This document shows positions 40,661-47,781 of a stretch of DNA of 53,705 bases, piece after piece. The notes beneath the pieces were generated by a model. That model made no database searches, was not told the origin of the DNA, and saw only the letters and a program-made list of their open reading frames with translations. The position numbers and the translations under genes are program-made. The DNA is taken from the NCBI GenBank assembly GCA_005885555.1, contig VAWN01000043.1, forward strand, positions 46,487-100,191, given 5' to 3'. The DNA comes from Actinomycetota bacterium. GTDB taxonomy: Bacteria; Actinomycetota; Actinomycetes; Mycobacteriales; Micromonosporaceae. Position 1 is the stretch's first letter, and every line of letters begins with the position of its first letter.

Positions 40661-41122
40661 ATGGCGGAAGCTCCCCCTGAGCATAGGCCGATGGCATCGG
40701 ACGGTGACTCACCACTGGAGCGCAAGTTCGACCGGGCGTCGCTGGCGGCGCTGCGCAGCGAGCTGTCCGGGTACGCCGCCGGGCACGGGCTGACCGACCT
40801 CGCCCTGGCGAACTTCGTGCTCGCCGTCAACGAGATCGCCACGAACGCGGTGCGCTACGCCGGCGGTCAGGGGCAGGTGCGGGTGTGGCGCCAGGGCCGC
40901 GAGTTGTGGTGCCGGGTGGTGGACGAGGGGCACGGCATCCCGCGCAGGTACCTGGAGCAGTCGCACCGGCCCGACCCGCTGCATGTCAGCGGGCATGGCC
41001 TGTGGCTGGCCCGGCACATCTGCGCCGACGTCGAAATCGAGACCGGCCGGGCGACGGGTACCCGGGTCCTGATGCGGTACCCGCTACCGAGCGCCGCGAG
41101 GAGCACCGATGGATCCCTTTGA
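40661..41122 (+). CDS. Anti-sigma factor-type serine kinase (RsbW-like HATPase)
   Basis: This 153-residue protein has the GHKL ATPase boxes N (LAVNEIATNAVRYAGG), G1 (VVDEGHGIPRRYL) and G2 (VSGHGLWLARHI). ATG 40661 follows GGAGGG. It is the usual partner of a STAS-domain antagonist, and the next gene, overlapping by 14 bp, encodes one. The pair should control an alternative sigma factor by partner switching through phosphorylation of the STAS serine. No sigma gene is adjacent. Confidence 0.92.
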   Translation: MAEAPPEHRPMASDGDSPLERKFDRASLAALRSELSGYAAGHGLTDLALANFVLAVNEIATNAVRYAGGQGQVRVWRQGRELWCRVVDEGHGIPRRYLEQSHRPDPLHVSGHGLWLARHICADVEIETGRATGTRVLMRYPLPSAARSTDGSL

Positions 41123-41462
41123 CAGTGGCATCCCACGACCGGAGCTGCACATCGAGCGCGACGGTGCCGCGGGTGGCGTCACCCGGCTCGCCGTGGCGGG
41201 TGAGGTCGACATGACGACGGGGGAGCAGTTCGAGCGCACGCTCATCGGCACGCTCGACGAGCCCGGAGTCACGCGGCTGCTGCTCGACATGGCGCCGCTG
41301 CGGTTCATCGACTCCAACGGGGTGGCGGTACTCGTCAAGGCGCGCCGCACCGCCGACGAGCACGGCATCGCCTTCGGTCTGGTCAACGCGCGCGGGGTCG
41401 TCCGCAGCGTGCTGGAGATGCTCGGCGTCTACGAGATGCTCGCCGCGGAGCGCGGAAGGTAG
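41109..41462 (+). CDS. STAS-domain anti-anti-sigma factor
   Basis: This 117-residue STAS protein has AVAGEVDMTTGEQFERTL and the phosphoacceptor loop LRFIDSNGVAVLVKA, in which the Ser is expected to be phosphorylated by the preceding kinase. ATG 41109 lies within the kinase gene's end, giving tight coupling. Confidence 0.95.
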   Translation: MDPFDSGIPRPELHIERDGAAGGVTRLAVAGEVDMTTGEQFERTLIGTLDEPGVTRLLLDMAPLRFIDSNGVAVLVKARRTADEHGIAFGLVNARGVVRSVLEMLGVYEMLAAERGR

Positions 41463-41558
41463 CGACCCGCCGCCCTCGCCTGAACGGACGATTTTCCTTG
41501 TGGACCCGTATCCGCCGGTGATGCCGCATCGACCGACAGAAAGCCTTATGCCGTAACG

Positions 41559-41583
41559 GTTTCAGCCTTTCAGGACCGGGTAC
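41559..41583 (+). promoter_or_regulatory. Possible SigB/SigF-type promoter upstream of the histone-like gene
   Basis: GTTT (41559-41562), 15 nt, then GGGTAC (41578-41583) fits the GTTT-N(12-17)-GGGTA(T/C) form used by SigB/SigF-like factors. The neighbouring anti-sigma/anti-anti-sigma pair makes this attractive. GGGTAC is, however, common in this genome, so the support is modest. Confidence 0.35.
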
Positions 41584-41677
41584 CCGCAGGGTGACGCCGT
41601 TCGTCTACTGTGGAGTGCTCGTCGTTTTTTACGTCGAATCGGTAGCGGCTGAGAGGTTTGCGGTGCACAGTGTTGTC

Positions 41678-41761
41678 ATGAGTACCAGCGGAAGTGGCGA
41701 CGGCAGCACTGGTGTGCCCGCAACCACAGGCCGCGCAACAGTCCCCAGAGGAGGGAAATGA
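41678..41761 (+). CDS. Possible 27-codon upstream ORF coupled to the histone-like gene
   Basis: ATG 41678 opens MSTSGSGDGSTGVPATTGRA, then TVPRGGK. Its TGA overlaps the ATG of the lysine-rich gene (ATGATGG junction). There is no ribosome-binding site, so it would need leaderless translation. Its last codons include the AGGAGGG of the downstream gene. Confidence 0.35.
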   Translation: MSTSGSGDGSTGVPATTGRATVPRGGK

Positions 41762-42408
41762 TGGCCGTAGCGAAGAAGGCCACGACCACTCCGGCCGCAA
41801 AGCGCGCGGCTGCGAAGAAGACGGTGGCGGCTGAGCCGACCCCGGCGAAGAAGACCACCACCGGGCGGACCAGTACGGCGCGCAAGACCACGGGTACCGC
41901 CGCCAAGAGAACCACCGGCGCCGCCAAGAAGACGACGACGGCCAGGAAGACCACGGCGAAGAAGGCCGCGCCGGCGAAGCGGGCCACCGCCGTCAAGAAG
42001 ACGACGACCGCGAAGAAGACCGCACCGGCCAAGAAGGCCACCACGGCCCGCAAGACGGTCGCCAAGAAGACGACCGCCGCGACCAAGACGGCCGGCGCGA
42101 AGAAGACGACGTCGGCGGCGAAGAAGACCACCGCCAAGAAGACGACCGCGGCGAAGAAGACGACAGCCGCGAAGAAGACGACCGCGGCGAAGAAGACGAC
42201 GGCCGCCAAGAAGACGACCGCCGCGAGGAAGACGACGGGCACCGCGCGCAAGACGACCGCGGCGAAGAAGACGACAGCCGCGAAGAAGACGACCGCGGCC
42301 CGGAAGGCGCCCGCCAAGCGGACCACCAGCACGGCGCGCACCACCAGTACGGCGCGCACCACCAGCAGGGCGCGCACCGCCGCGCCGCGGAAGGCGGCCA
42401 CCCGCTGA
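41761..42408 (+). CDS. Histone-H1-like lysine/alanine/threonine-rich nucleoid protein
   Basis: The 215-residue, highly basic, low-complexity protein is built from AKKTTA units. Around 42115-42240 there are at least six near-perfect KKTTAA hexapeptides, encoded by 18-bp DNA repeats. The C-terminal 40 residues switch from Lys to Arg (RTTSTARTTSTARTTSRART). Such tails bind and compact DNA, as in eukaryotic H1 C-termini. There is no HU domain. The second ATG (41761) has better spacing to AGGAGGG than the first (41758). The next feature is a long hairpin. Confidence 0.9.
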   Translation: MAVAKKATTTPAAKRAAAKKTVAAEPTPAKKTTTGRTSTARKTTGTAAKRTTGAAKKTTTARKTTAKKAAPAKRATAVKKTTTAKKTAPAKKATTARKTVAKKTTAATKTAGAKKTTSAAKKTTAKKTTAAKKTTAAKKTTAAKKTTAAKKTTAARKTTGTARKTTAAKKTTAAKKTTAARKAPAKRTTSTARTTSTARTTSRARTAAPRKAATR

Positions 42409-42413
42409 TCTGC

Positions 42414-42471
42414 GTCAGCGGCTCAGCCGCCGGCCCGTGGTCAGCCGCGGCGCGGAAGCTGAGCCGCTGAC
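42414..42471. terminator. Long-stem hairpin after the histone-like gene
   Basis: gtcagcggctcagc (42414-42427) pairs perfectly with gctgagccgctgac (42458-42471) around a 30-nt loop. A competing pair CTGCGTCA / TGACGCAG (42410-42417, 42480-42487) extends the dyad. It probably terminates the histone-like transcript. Confidence 0.65.
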
Positions 42472-42516
42472 CGGATGGGTGACGCAGACCCGGCGGGGCA
42501 CTGGTATGACTGACGC

Positions 42517-43923
42517 GTGGTGATCCGACGCGTCACAGCGCCCCGCATCGACTTCAGCGCCCTGCGCCGCGAGCTGGAACTGCCTGATGCGTTCCCGCCC
42601 GCGGCGCAGGCCGAGGCGGACGCGGTGGCCGCCGCGCCCGCGCCGCTTCCCGCAGTCGACCGCACCGATGTTCCGTTCGTCACGATCGACCCGCCCGGGT
42701 CGATGGACCTCGACCAGGCGATGTGCCTGCAGCGCCGGGACGGCGGCGGGTACCGCGTGCACTACGCCATCGCCGACGTCGCCTCATATGTGCGCCCCGA
42801 CGGCGCCCTCGCGGAGGAGACGTGGCGCCGCGGCGAGACCGTGTACCTGCCCGACGGCAACGTACCCCTGCATCCGCGCGCGCTGTCCGAAGGCGCCGCA
42901 AGCCTGCTGCCCGACCAGGTACGCGCCGCCGTGGTGTGGACCGTCGACGTCGACGCCGACGGCGAGCCGGCCGGTACCCGGGTGCAACGCGCCGCGGTAC
43001 GCAGCCGCGCCAAGCTGAACTACGCCGGCGTGCAGGCCGACGCCGACCGCCACGCGCTCGCCGAGCCCATCGCGCTGCTGCCCGAACTCGGCGCCCTGCT
43101 CGTCGAGCGCGGCCTCGCCCGCGGCGCGGTGAACCTGCCGATCCCGGAGCAGGAGGTCGAACCGGCCGACGGCGGCTGGCGGCTCATCCTGCGCGCGCCG
43201 TACCCGGTGGAGAACTTCAACGCGCAGATATCGTTGCTCACCGGCATGGCCGCGGCACGCCTCATGCTCGACGGGAAGGTGGGGCTGCTGCGCACGATGC
43301 CGCCGCCCGCACCGGCGGCGCTGGCGAACCTGCGCGCCGCCGCGGCCGCGCTGGGCGTCGCCTGGCCGGGCGGCATGAGCGTCGGCCGGGTCATCGCCGC
43401 GCTCGACCCGGCCGACCCGCGCGCCGCGGCGTTCCTCGACCACGCCGCCGAACTGATGCGCGGGGCGGGGTACACGGCGTTCGACGGTACCGCTCCGCAA
43501 CAGCCGGAGCAGTCGGCCGTTGCGGCGCCGTACGCGCACGTGACCGCACCGCTGCGGCGGCTGGCCGACCGGTACGCCACCGAGGTGTGCCTGGCGCTGA
43601 CCGCCGGTACGCCGGTGCCGGACTGGGCGCGCGTGGCGTTGCCGAAGCTGCCGGACGTGATGGCCGCGGGCGGACACCGGGCCGGCGCCGCGTCCCGCGC
43701 CGCCGTCGACCTCACCGAGGCGGTGCTGCTGCAGGACCGGGTGGGGGAGGAGTTCGCCGCCGCGGTACTCGACGTGGACGACACCCACGCCGTCGTGGCC
43801 ATCGACGATCCCGCGGTGCGGGCCCGCTGTGCCGGATCGGGCTTCGCCGCCGGTACCCGCATCAGCGCGCGACTGACCGTCGCCGACCCCGGGCAGCGGC
43901 GTGTGCTGTTCGAGAAAGTCTGA
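42517..43923 (+). CDS. RNB-domain (RNase II-like) ribonuclease
   Basis: The 468-residue protein is essentially a lone RNB domain. The active-site strand VTIDPPGSMDLDQAM supplies D58, D64 and D66; the fourth Asp of E. coli RNase II is Gln67, which I remember as usual for the actinobacterial branch. Other motifs are YAIADVASYVRPD, LYLPDGNVPLHPRALSEG-like, NLPIPEQEVE and APYAHVTAPLRRLADRYATE. It should degrade RNA 3' to 5'. The N-terminal cold-shock domains and most of the S1 domain seen in RNase II/R are absent. GTG 42517 is followed by another GTG (42520). Confidence 0.92.
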   Translation: MVIRRVTAPRIDFSALRRELELPDAFPPAAQAEADAVAAAPAPLPAVDRTDVPFVTIDPPGSMDLDQAMCLQRRDGGGYRVHYAIADVASYVRPDGALAEETWRRGETVYLPDGNVPLHPRALSEGAASLLPDQVRAAVVWTVDVDADGEPAGTRVQRAAVRSRAKLNYAGVQADADRHALAEPIALLPELGALLVERGLARGAVNLPIPEQEVEPADGGWRLILRAPYPVENFNAQISLLTGMAAARLMLDGKVGLLRTMPPPAPAALANLRAAAAALGVAWPGGMSVGRVIAALDPADPRAAAFLDHAAELMRGAGYTAFDGTAPQQPEQSAVAAPYAHVTAPLRRLADRYATEVCLALTAGTPVPDWARVALPKLPDVMAAGGHRAGAASRAAVDLTEAVLLQDRVGEEFAAAVLDVDDTHAVVAIDDPAVRARCAGSGFAAGTRISARLTVADPGQRRVLFEKV

Positions 43924-43935
43924 GAGGATGGCGCG

Positions 43936-44625
43936 GTGGTCCTGGATCCCAGCACGTTGCCCGATGTCAGCGACCTGACCGTCGGCATTCTCGGGGGTAC
44001 CGGTGACCAGGGCCGCGGTCTGGCATACCGGCTCGCGCGCAGCGGCCTGGCCGTGCGGATCGGCTCGCGTTCGGCGCCGCGCGGCGAGACGGCGGCGCGG
44101 GAGCTGGCCGCCCTTCCCGGTGCCGACGGCAACCTGAGCGGCGGCGACAACGGGTACGCCGCCGCGGCCGACCTCGTCATCGTCGCCGTGCCCTGGGAAG
44201 GGCACCGGGAACTCGTCGCGTCGCTGGCGCAACCGTTGGCCGGCAAGGTGGTCGTCGACTGCGTCAACCCGCTCGGCTTCGACAGCCACGGCCCCTACCC
44301 GCTTGCGGTACCGGAAGGCAGCGCCGCCCAACAGGCCGCCGGTCTGCTGCCGGACTCCCGCGTCTGCGCGGCCTTCCACCACGTGAGCGCCGTCCTGCTG
44401 GCCGACCCGCAGGTCGAGCGGATCGACCTCGACGTGCTCGTGCTCGGCGAGGACCGGGAGGCGGTGGCGCAGGTTCAGGCGCTGGCCTACCGGATACCCA
44501 ACATGCGCGGCCTGTACGCCGGCCGGCTGCGCAACGCCCGGCAGGTCGAGGCGCTGACCGCCAACCTCATCGCCATCAACAAGCGGTACAAGGCCCACGC
44601 CGGGATCCGGGTCACCGACCTGTGA
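43936..44625 (+). CDS. npdG: NADPH-dependent F420 reductase
   Basis: This 229-residue Rossmann protein begins with the dinucleotide motif VGILGGTGDQGRGLAYRLAR and SGLAVRIGSRSAPRGETAAR. It continues with VIVAVPWEGHRELVASLAQPL, VVVDCVNPLGFD and the C-terminal NMRGLYAGRLRNARQVEALT plus NLIAINKRYKAHAGIRVTDL. It exchanges hydride between NADPH and coenzyme F420. GTG 43936 follows AGAGGA, 12 bp after the ribonuclease stop. An F420-dependent LLM oxidoreductase is encoded at the right end of the window. Confidence 0.93.
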   Translation: MVLDPSTLPDVSDLTVGILGGTGDQGRGLAYRLARSGLAVRIGSRSAPRGETAARELAALPGADGNLSGGDNGYAAAADLVIVAVPWEGHRELVASLAQPLAGKVVVDCVNPLGFDSHGPYPLAVPEGSAAQQAAGLLPDSRVCAAFHHVSAVLLADPQVERIDLDVLVLGEDREAVAQVQALAYRIPNMRGLYAGRLRNARQVEALTANLIAINKRYKAHAGIRVTDL

Positions 44626-44775
44626 AACGCGTCGACGACGACGGCGGAGTACGCGGACCGGCTGCGGCTGCGCGGGTACTCCACCTTCGAACACCTGACC
44701 GAGGCGGAGATCGCGCGCGGGTTCGTCGCGCTCGACGCCGACGTCGCGGCGCAGCCGCAACCGCAGCCCGGGTGA
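44626..44775 (+). pseudogene. C-terminal remnant of a SAM-dependent methyltransferase-like protein
   Basis: Directly after the npdG stop, in the same frame, the sequence reads TTTAEYADRLRLRGYSTFEH, then LTEAEIARGFVALDADVAAQ. This resembles the end of class I methyltransferases (YSTFxxLTxxE). There is no start codon before the conserved part. The final codons form the left arm of a 21-bp hairpin. Family assignment is tentative. Confidence 0.5.
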
Positions 44776-44813
44776 GGACGACTGCGACCTGCTCGTCCTC
44801 ACCCGGGCTGCGG
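44761..44813. terminator. Perfect 21-bp hairpin, bidirectional terminator
   Basis: 44761-44781 (starting ccgcagcccgggtgagg) is exactly complementary to 44793-44813, with an 11-nt loop (ctgcgacctgc). It separates npdG and its remnant from the convergent ABC transporter operon. The stop codon of the remnant lies in the left arm. Confidence 0.85.
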
Positions 44814-44825
44814 CACCGGGCGCCG

Positions 44826-45872
44826 TCACACCTGGGCGGCCTTGACGAACTCGGTGGTGTAGGTCCGGCCGAGGTCGACCTGGTGGCCCTGGACGGTCGT
44901 GTCGAAGGCGGACAGCACGTTCAGCACCGTCTGCGGCCCGTCCTCGGGCATCACGCCGTCGGTGGTGAACATGCCCTTACCGGCGTCGAGCGCCTTGACG
45001 TAGGCGTCCTTCCCGATCCCGGAGTAGTAGTCCGGCGGCAGCTTGTCGGTGATGTCGGCGGCGGAGTGCGTGCTGATCCAGCGCAGCGTCTTCACGTACG
45101 CGTTGGCGAGCTTCTGCGCCGTCTGCTTGTGCCCGTTGACCCAGTCGCTGCGGGCGTACAGGCACGCGGCCGGGTAGGTGCCGCCGAGCGCGGTGCGGGC
45201 ACCGTCGACGGTACGCATGTCGATGAGTACCTTGGCCTCGTTCCTGGCCAGCAGCGCGCTGATGGTCGGCTCGGTGGTCATGCCCGCATCGATCTGCCGG
45301 TGCTCCATCGCGGCGATGAACGTCGGCCCGGCCTGTACCGCGACCGAGGTGATGTCGGTGACCTTCAGCCCGTTGCGCACCGCGAGGTACCTGGTGAGGA
45401 AGTTCGTCGACGAGCCCAGCCCGGTCACGCCGAGCTTGCGGCCCTTGAAGTCGGCCGGCGACCTCACCATGTCCGCCAGGTCGGCGCGGACCAGCTCGAC
45501 CTCGCCGGGCGCCTGGGAGAACTGCACGACCGACTCGGTCTGCTTGCCCTTGGACTGCAGGTCGATGTTGTGGTCGTAGAACCCGACGACGGCGTCGACC
45601 TGACCGGCGAGCATCGCGTCCTCGGCGTCGACGCCGGCCGGCTCGTCGGACAGCTGGACGTCCAGCCCCTGCTCGCTGTAGAAGCCGAGCCGCTGGGCGA
45701 GCATGGCGGGCAGGTAGATCTGCTTGTTCAGGCCACCGACCATGATTTTGACGGTGGTCTTCGCGCCGCCGTTTCCGGTGTCGGCGCTGCCGCCGCCGGC
45801 GACCTTGTTCGCGCATCCGGCCGCGCCGAGCGCTAACACCGCCGCCAGCGCGACGAGGGATCTGCGGACCAT
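44826..45872 (-). CDS. ABC transporter substrate-binding lipoprotein (NMT1/THI5/SsuA type)
   Basis: This 348-residue lipoprotein has signal VRRSLVALAAVLALGAAGC (C20 acylated). The body has MVGGLNKQIYLPAMLAQRLG, FYSEQGLDVQLSDEPAGVDA, VGFYDHNIDLQ and GVTGLGSSTNFLTRYLAV, the fold of nitrate/taurine/thiamine-precursor binding proteins. ATG 45872 has AGGAG at 7 nt. It is the last gene of an operon ATPase-permease-binding protein. The substrate cannot be fixed; sulfonates or pyrimidine thiamine precursors are possibilities. Confidence 0.9.
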   Translation of the reverse strand: MVRRSLVALAAVLALGAAGCANKVAGGGSADTGNGGAKTTVKIMVGGLNKQIYLPAMLAQRLGFYSEQGLDVQLSDEPAGVDAEDAMLAGQVDAVVGFYDHNIDLQSKGKQTESVVQFSQAPGEVELVRADLADMVRSPADFKGRKLGVTGLGSSTNFLTRYLAVRNGLKVTDITSVAVQAGPTFIAAMEHRQIDAGMTTEPTISALLARNEAKVLIDMRTVDGARTALGGTYPAACLYARSDWVNGHKQTAQKLANAYVKTLRWISTHSAADITDKLPPDYYSGIGKDAYVKALDAGKGMFTTDGVMPEDGPQTVLNVLSAFDTTVQGHQVDLGRTYTTEFVKAAQV

Positions 45873-45889
45873 CGGGGTACTCCTTCGCA

Positions 45890-46744
45890 TCAGATGTCGG
45901 GGGACGACGGAAGCTGGGACGGGCGCCAGCGCAGCAGCCGCCGTTCCAGCAGCGCGATGAGCCACTCGGCGGCGAGCGCGACGACGGCGATGATGAGCAT
46001 CGCGGCGTACACGCCGTTGGGGTTGAAGGCGCCGCGCGCCTCGTTGATGAGCAGCCCGAGACCGTGCTGCGCGCCGATGAACTCGCCGACGATCGCGCCG
46101 ATGAGCGCGAAGCCGAAGGCGATGTGCAGGCTCGCGATGATCCAGGTCATCGCCGACGGTACGACGACCTGCCAGGTCACCTTGCGGGGCGAGGCGCCGA
46201 GGATGCGCGCGTTGGCGATGAGGTTGCGGTCCACCTCGCGGGCGCCCTGGAAGGCGTTGAAGAACACCGCGAAGAACACCAGCACCACGACGAGTACCAC
46301 CTTGGACAGCAGCCCCAGCCCGAACCAGAGCACGAAGATGGAACCCAGCACGATGCGCGGTATGGAGTTCATCACCTTGATGAACGGGTCGAAGACGTCG
46401 GCGAGGAACGGGATGCGGCCCAGTGCCACGCCGAGCACCACGCCGAGGCTCACCCCGATGGCGAAGCCGATGAGCGTCTCCTCCAGCGTCACCCAGATCT
46501 GCGCGCCGAGCGAGCCGACCTCAGTACCGTCGAATATCCAGGTTTTCAGCTGGGCGACCACCATCGACGGGCGCCCATAGGTGAATTCGTCGATGAGCTT
46601 GGCCCGCACGGCCAGCTCCCACCCGCCGATGAACGCGACGACGAGCGCCAGCTGGCTGGTCCGCACGACGAGCCGGCGGCGCCGCACACGGACCCGGGTG
46701 CGCGCGGGGGCGGCGGCGGTTGTTTCCAGAGTCACCGCGCTCAT
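45890..46744 (-). CDS. ABC transporter permease (SsuC/TauC type)
   Basis: This 284-residue protein has six membrane segments and the coupling motif EVDRNLIANARILGASPRKV (EAA loop). Also visible are SIPRIVLGSIFVLWFGLGLL and VGEFIGAQHGLGLLINEARG. ATG 46744 lies behind AGGGGG. It lies between the ATPase and binding-protein genes and forms the channel of that importer. Confidence 0.93.
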   Translation of the reverse strand: MSAVTLETTAAAPARTRVRVRRRRLVVRTSQLALVVAFIGGWELAVRAKLIDEFTYGRPSMVVAQLKTWIFDGTEVGSLGAQIWVTLEETLIGFAIGVSLGVVLGVALGRIPFLADVFDPFIKVMNSIPRIVLGSIFVLWFGLGLLSKVVLVVVLVFFAVFFNAFQGAREVDRNLIANARILGASPRKVTWQVVVPSAMTWIIASLHIAFGFALIGAIVGEFIGAQHGLGLLINEARGAFNPNGVYAAMLIIAVVALAAEWLIALLERRLLRWRPSQLPSSPDI

Positions 46745-46836
46745 GCCCCCCTGGTTCGCTCCGCGGGGCGCTGTGGTGCGCCGCCTTCCCTCGTCGCTGC
46801 GCTCCTCAGTCCAGGCGCCGCCGCGCCCCGCTGCGC
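46745..46836. repeat. REP-like spacer inside the ABC operon
   Basis: The 92-bp gap between ATPase and permease genes contains GAGGAGCGCAGCGACGAGG on the minus strand and a second GAGCGCAGCGG. These are the same kind of short motif as at 30911 and 39016. The spacer resembles dispersed intergenic repeats common in actinomycetes and leaves the operon otherwise intact. Confidence 0.5.
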
Positions 46837-47652
46837 TCACGCCGCCACCGCCTTGGCGGTGCGGGCGTAGGCCAGCTTGACCTCGTCGCGCAGCGCCTGC
46901 CAGATCCGTTCGTACAGCGCCACGAAGCGCGGCTCGAACCGGATCTCCTGTACCCGTCGCGGTCGCGGCAGGTCCACCCGGTACTCGCCCTTCACCGTCG
47001 CCGGCCCGACGGTCAGCACGACCACCTTGTCCGCCAACGCGATCGCCTCCTCCAGGTCGTGGGTGACGAAGATGACCGACGGGCGGGTCAGCTCCCATAG
47101 CCGCAGCAGCTCGTCGGACATGATCTGGCGGGTCTGCGCATCCAGCGCCGCGAACGGCTCGTCCATCAACAGGATCCGCGGCTCGTTGATGAGCGTCTGG
47201 GCCAGTGCCACCCGCTTGCGCATGCCACCGGAGAGCTGGTGCGGCAGGTGCTCCTCGAAGCCGGCCAGGCCCACCCGGCGTACCCATTCGCGCGCCTCGC
47301 CCAGCACCGCCTTACGCGGCCGGCCGCGGAACAGGGGACCGGCCGCGACGTTGGCCAGCACAGACTTCCACGGGAACACCGCGTCGCTCTGGAACATGAA
47401 GCCGACCCGCGGGTCGATGCCGGTCACCGGTACCCCGTCGATATGTACCGTGCCGGCGCTCGCCGGTTCCAGCCCGGACACCAGCGACAGGGTGGTGGAC
47501 TTCCCGCACCCGGTGGGTCCGACCACCGCGCAGAACTCGCCGGGCGCCACGGTCATCGACAGGTCCCGCAGCGCGGTGTAGACGGAGCCGTCCGGGCTGC
47601 GGAAGCGTTTGGTCACGTCACGCAGCTCGACGGCGGGGGTTTCGTCGGCCAT
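46837..47652 (-). CDS. ABC transporter ATP-binding protein (SsuB/TauB/NrtD type)
   Basis: This 271-residue ATPase has Walker A VGPTGCGKSTTLSLVSGLEP, the Q-loop VGFMFQSDAVFPWKSVLANV, signature LSGGMRKRVALAQTL, Walker B LLMDEPFAALDAQTR and His switch FVTHDLEEAIALAD. This is the importer class that pairs with NMT1/SsuA-type binding proteins. ATG 47652. It is the first gene of the operon and is divergent from the two-component genes. Confidence 0.95.
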   Translation of the reverse strand: MADETPAVELRDVTKRFRSPDGSVYTALRDLSMTVAPGEFCAVVGPTGCGKSTTLSLVSGLEPASAGTVHIDGVPVTGIDPRVGFMFQSDAVFPWKSVLANVAAGPLFRGRPRKAVLGEAREWVRRVGLAGFEEHLPHQLSGGMRKRVALAQTLINEPRILLMDEPFAALDAQTRQIMSDELLRLWELTRPSVIFVTHDLEEAIALADKVVVLTVGPATVKGEYRVDLPRPRRVQEIRFEPRFVALYERIWQALRDEVKLAYARTAKAVAA

Positions 47653-47781
47653 GCGGTGACGTTAGGAACGTGACCGCGACTTGACGAGTCTTGCGAGGCT
47701 TTCGCGGGTTTTCCGCGATGCTCGCGGTTGTGTGCATTCTGCTCACGTGCGCCCGCCGGGTTCCGGCGCAACAATCACGAC

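Noticed and set aside
41761..42408. 18-bp repeats in the lysine-rich gene as a separate DNA repeat element
   Set aside because: They keep the reading frame and encode KKTTAA hexapeptides, so they belong to the protein.
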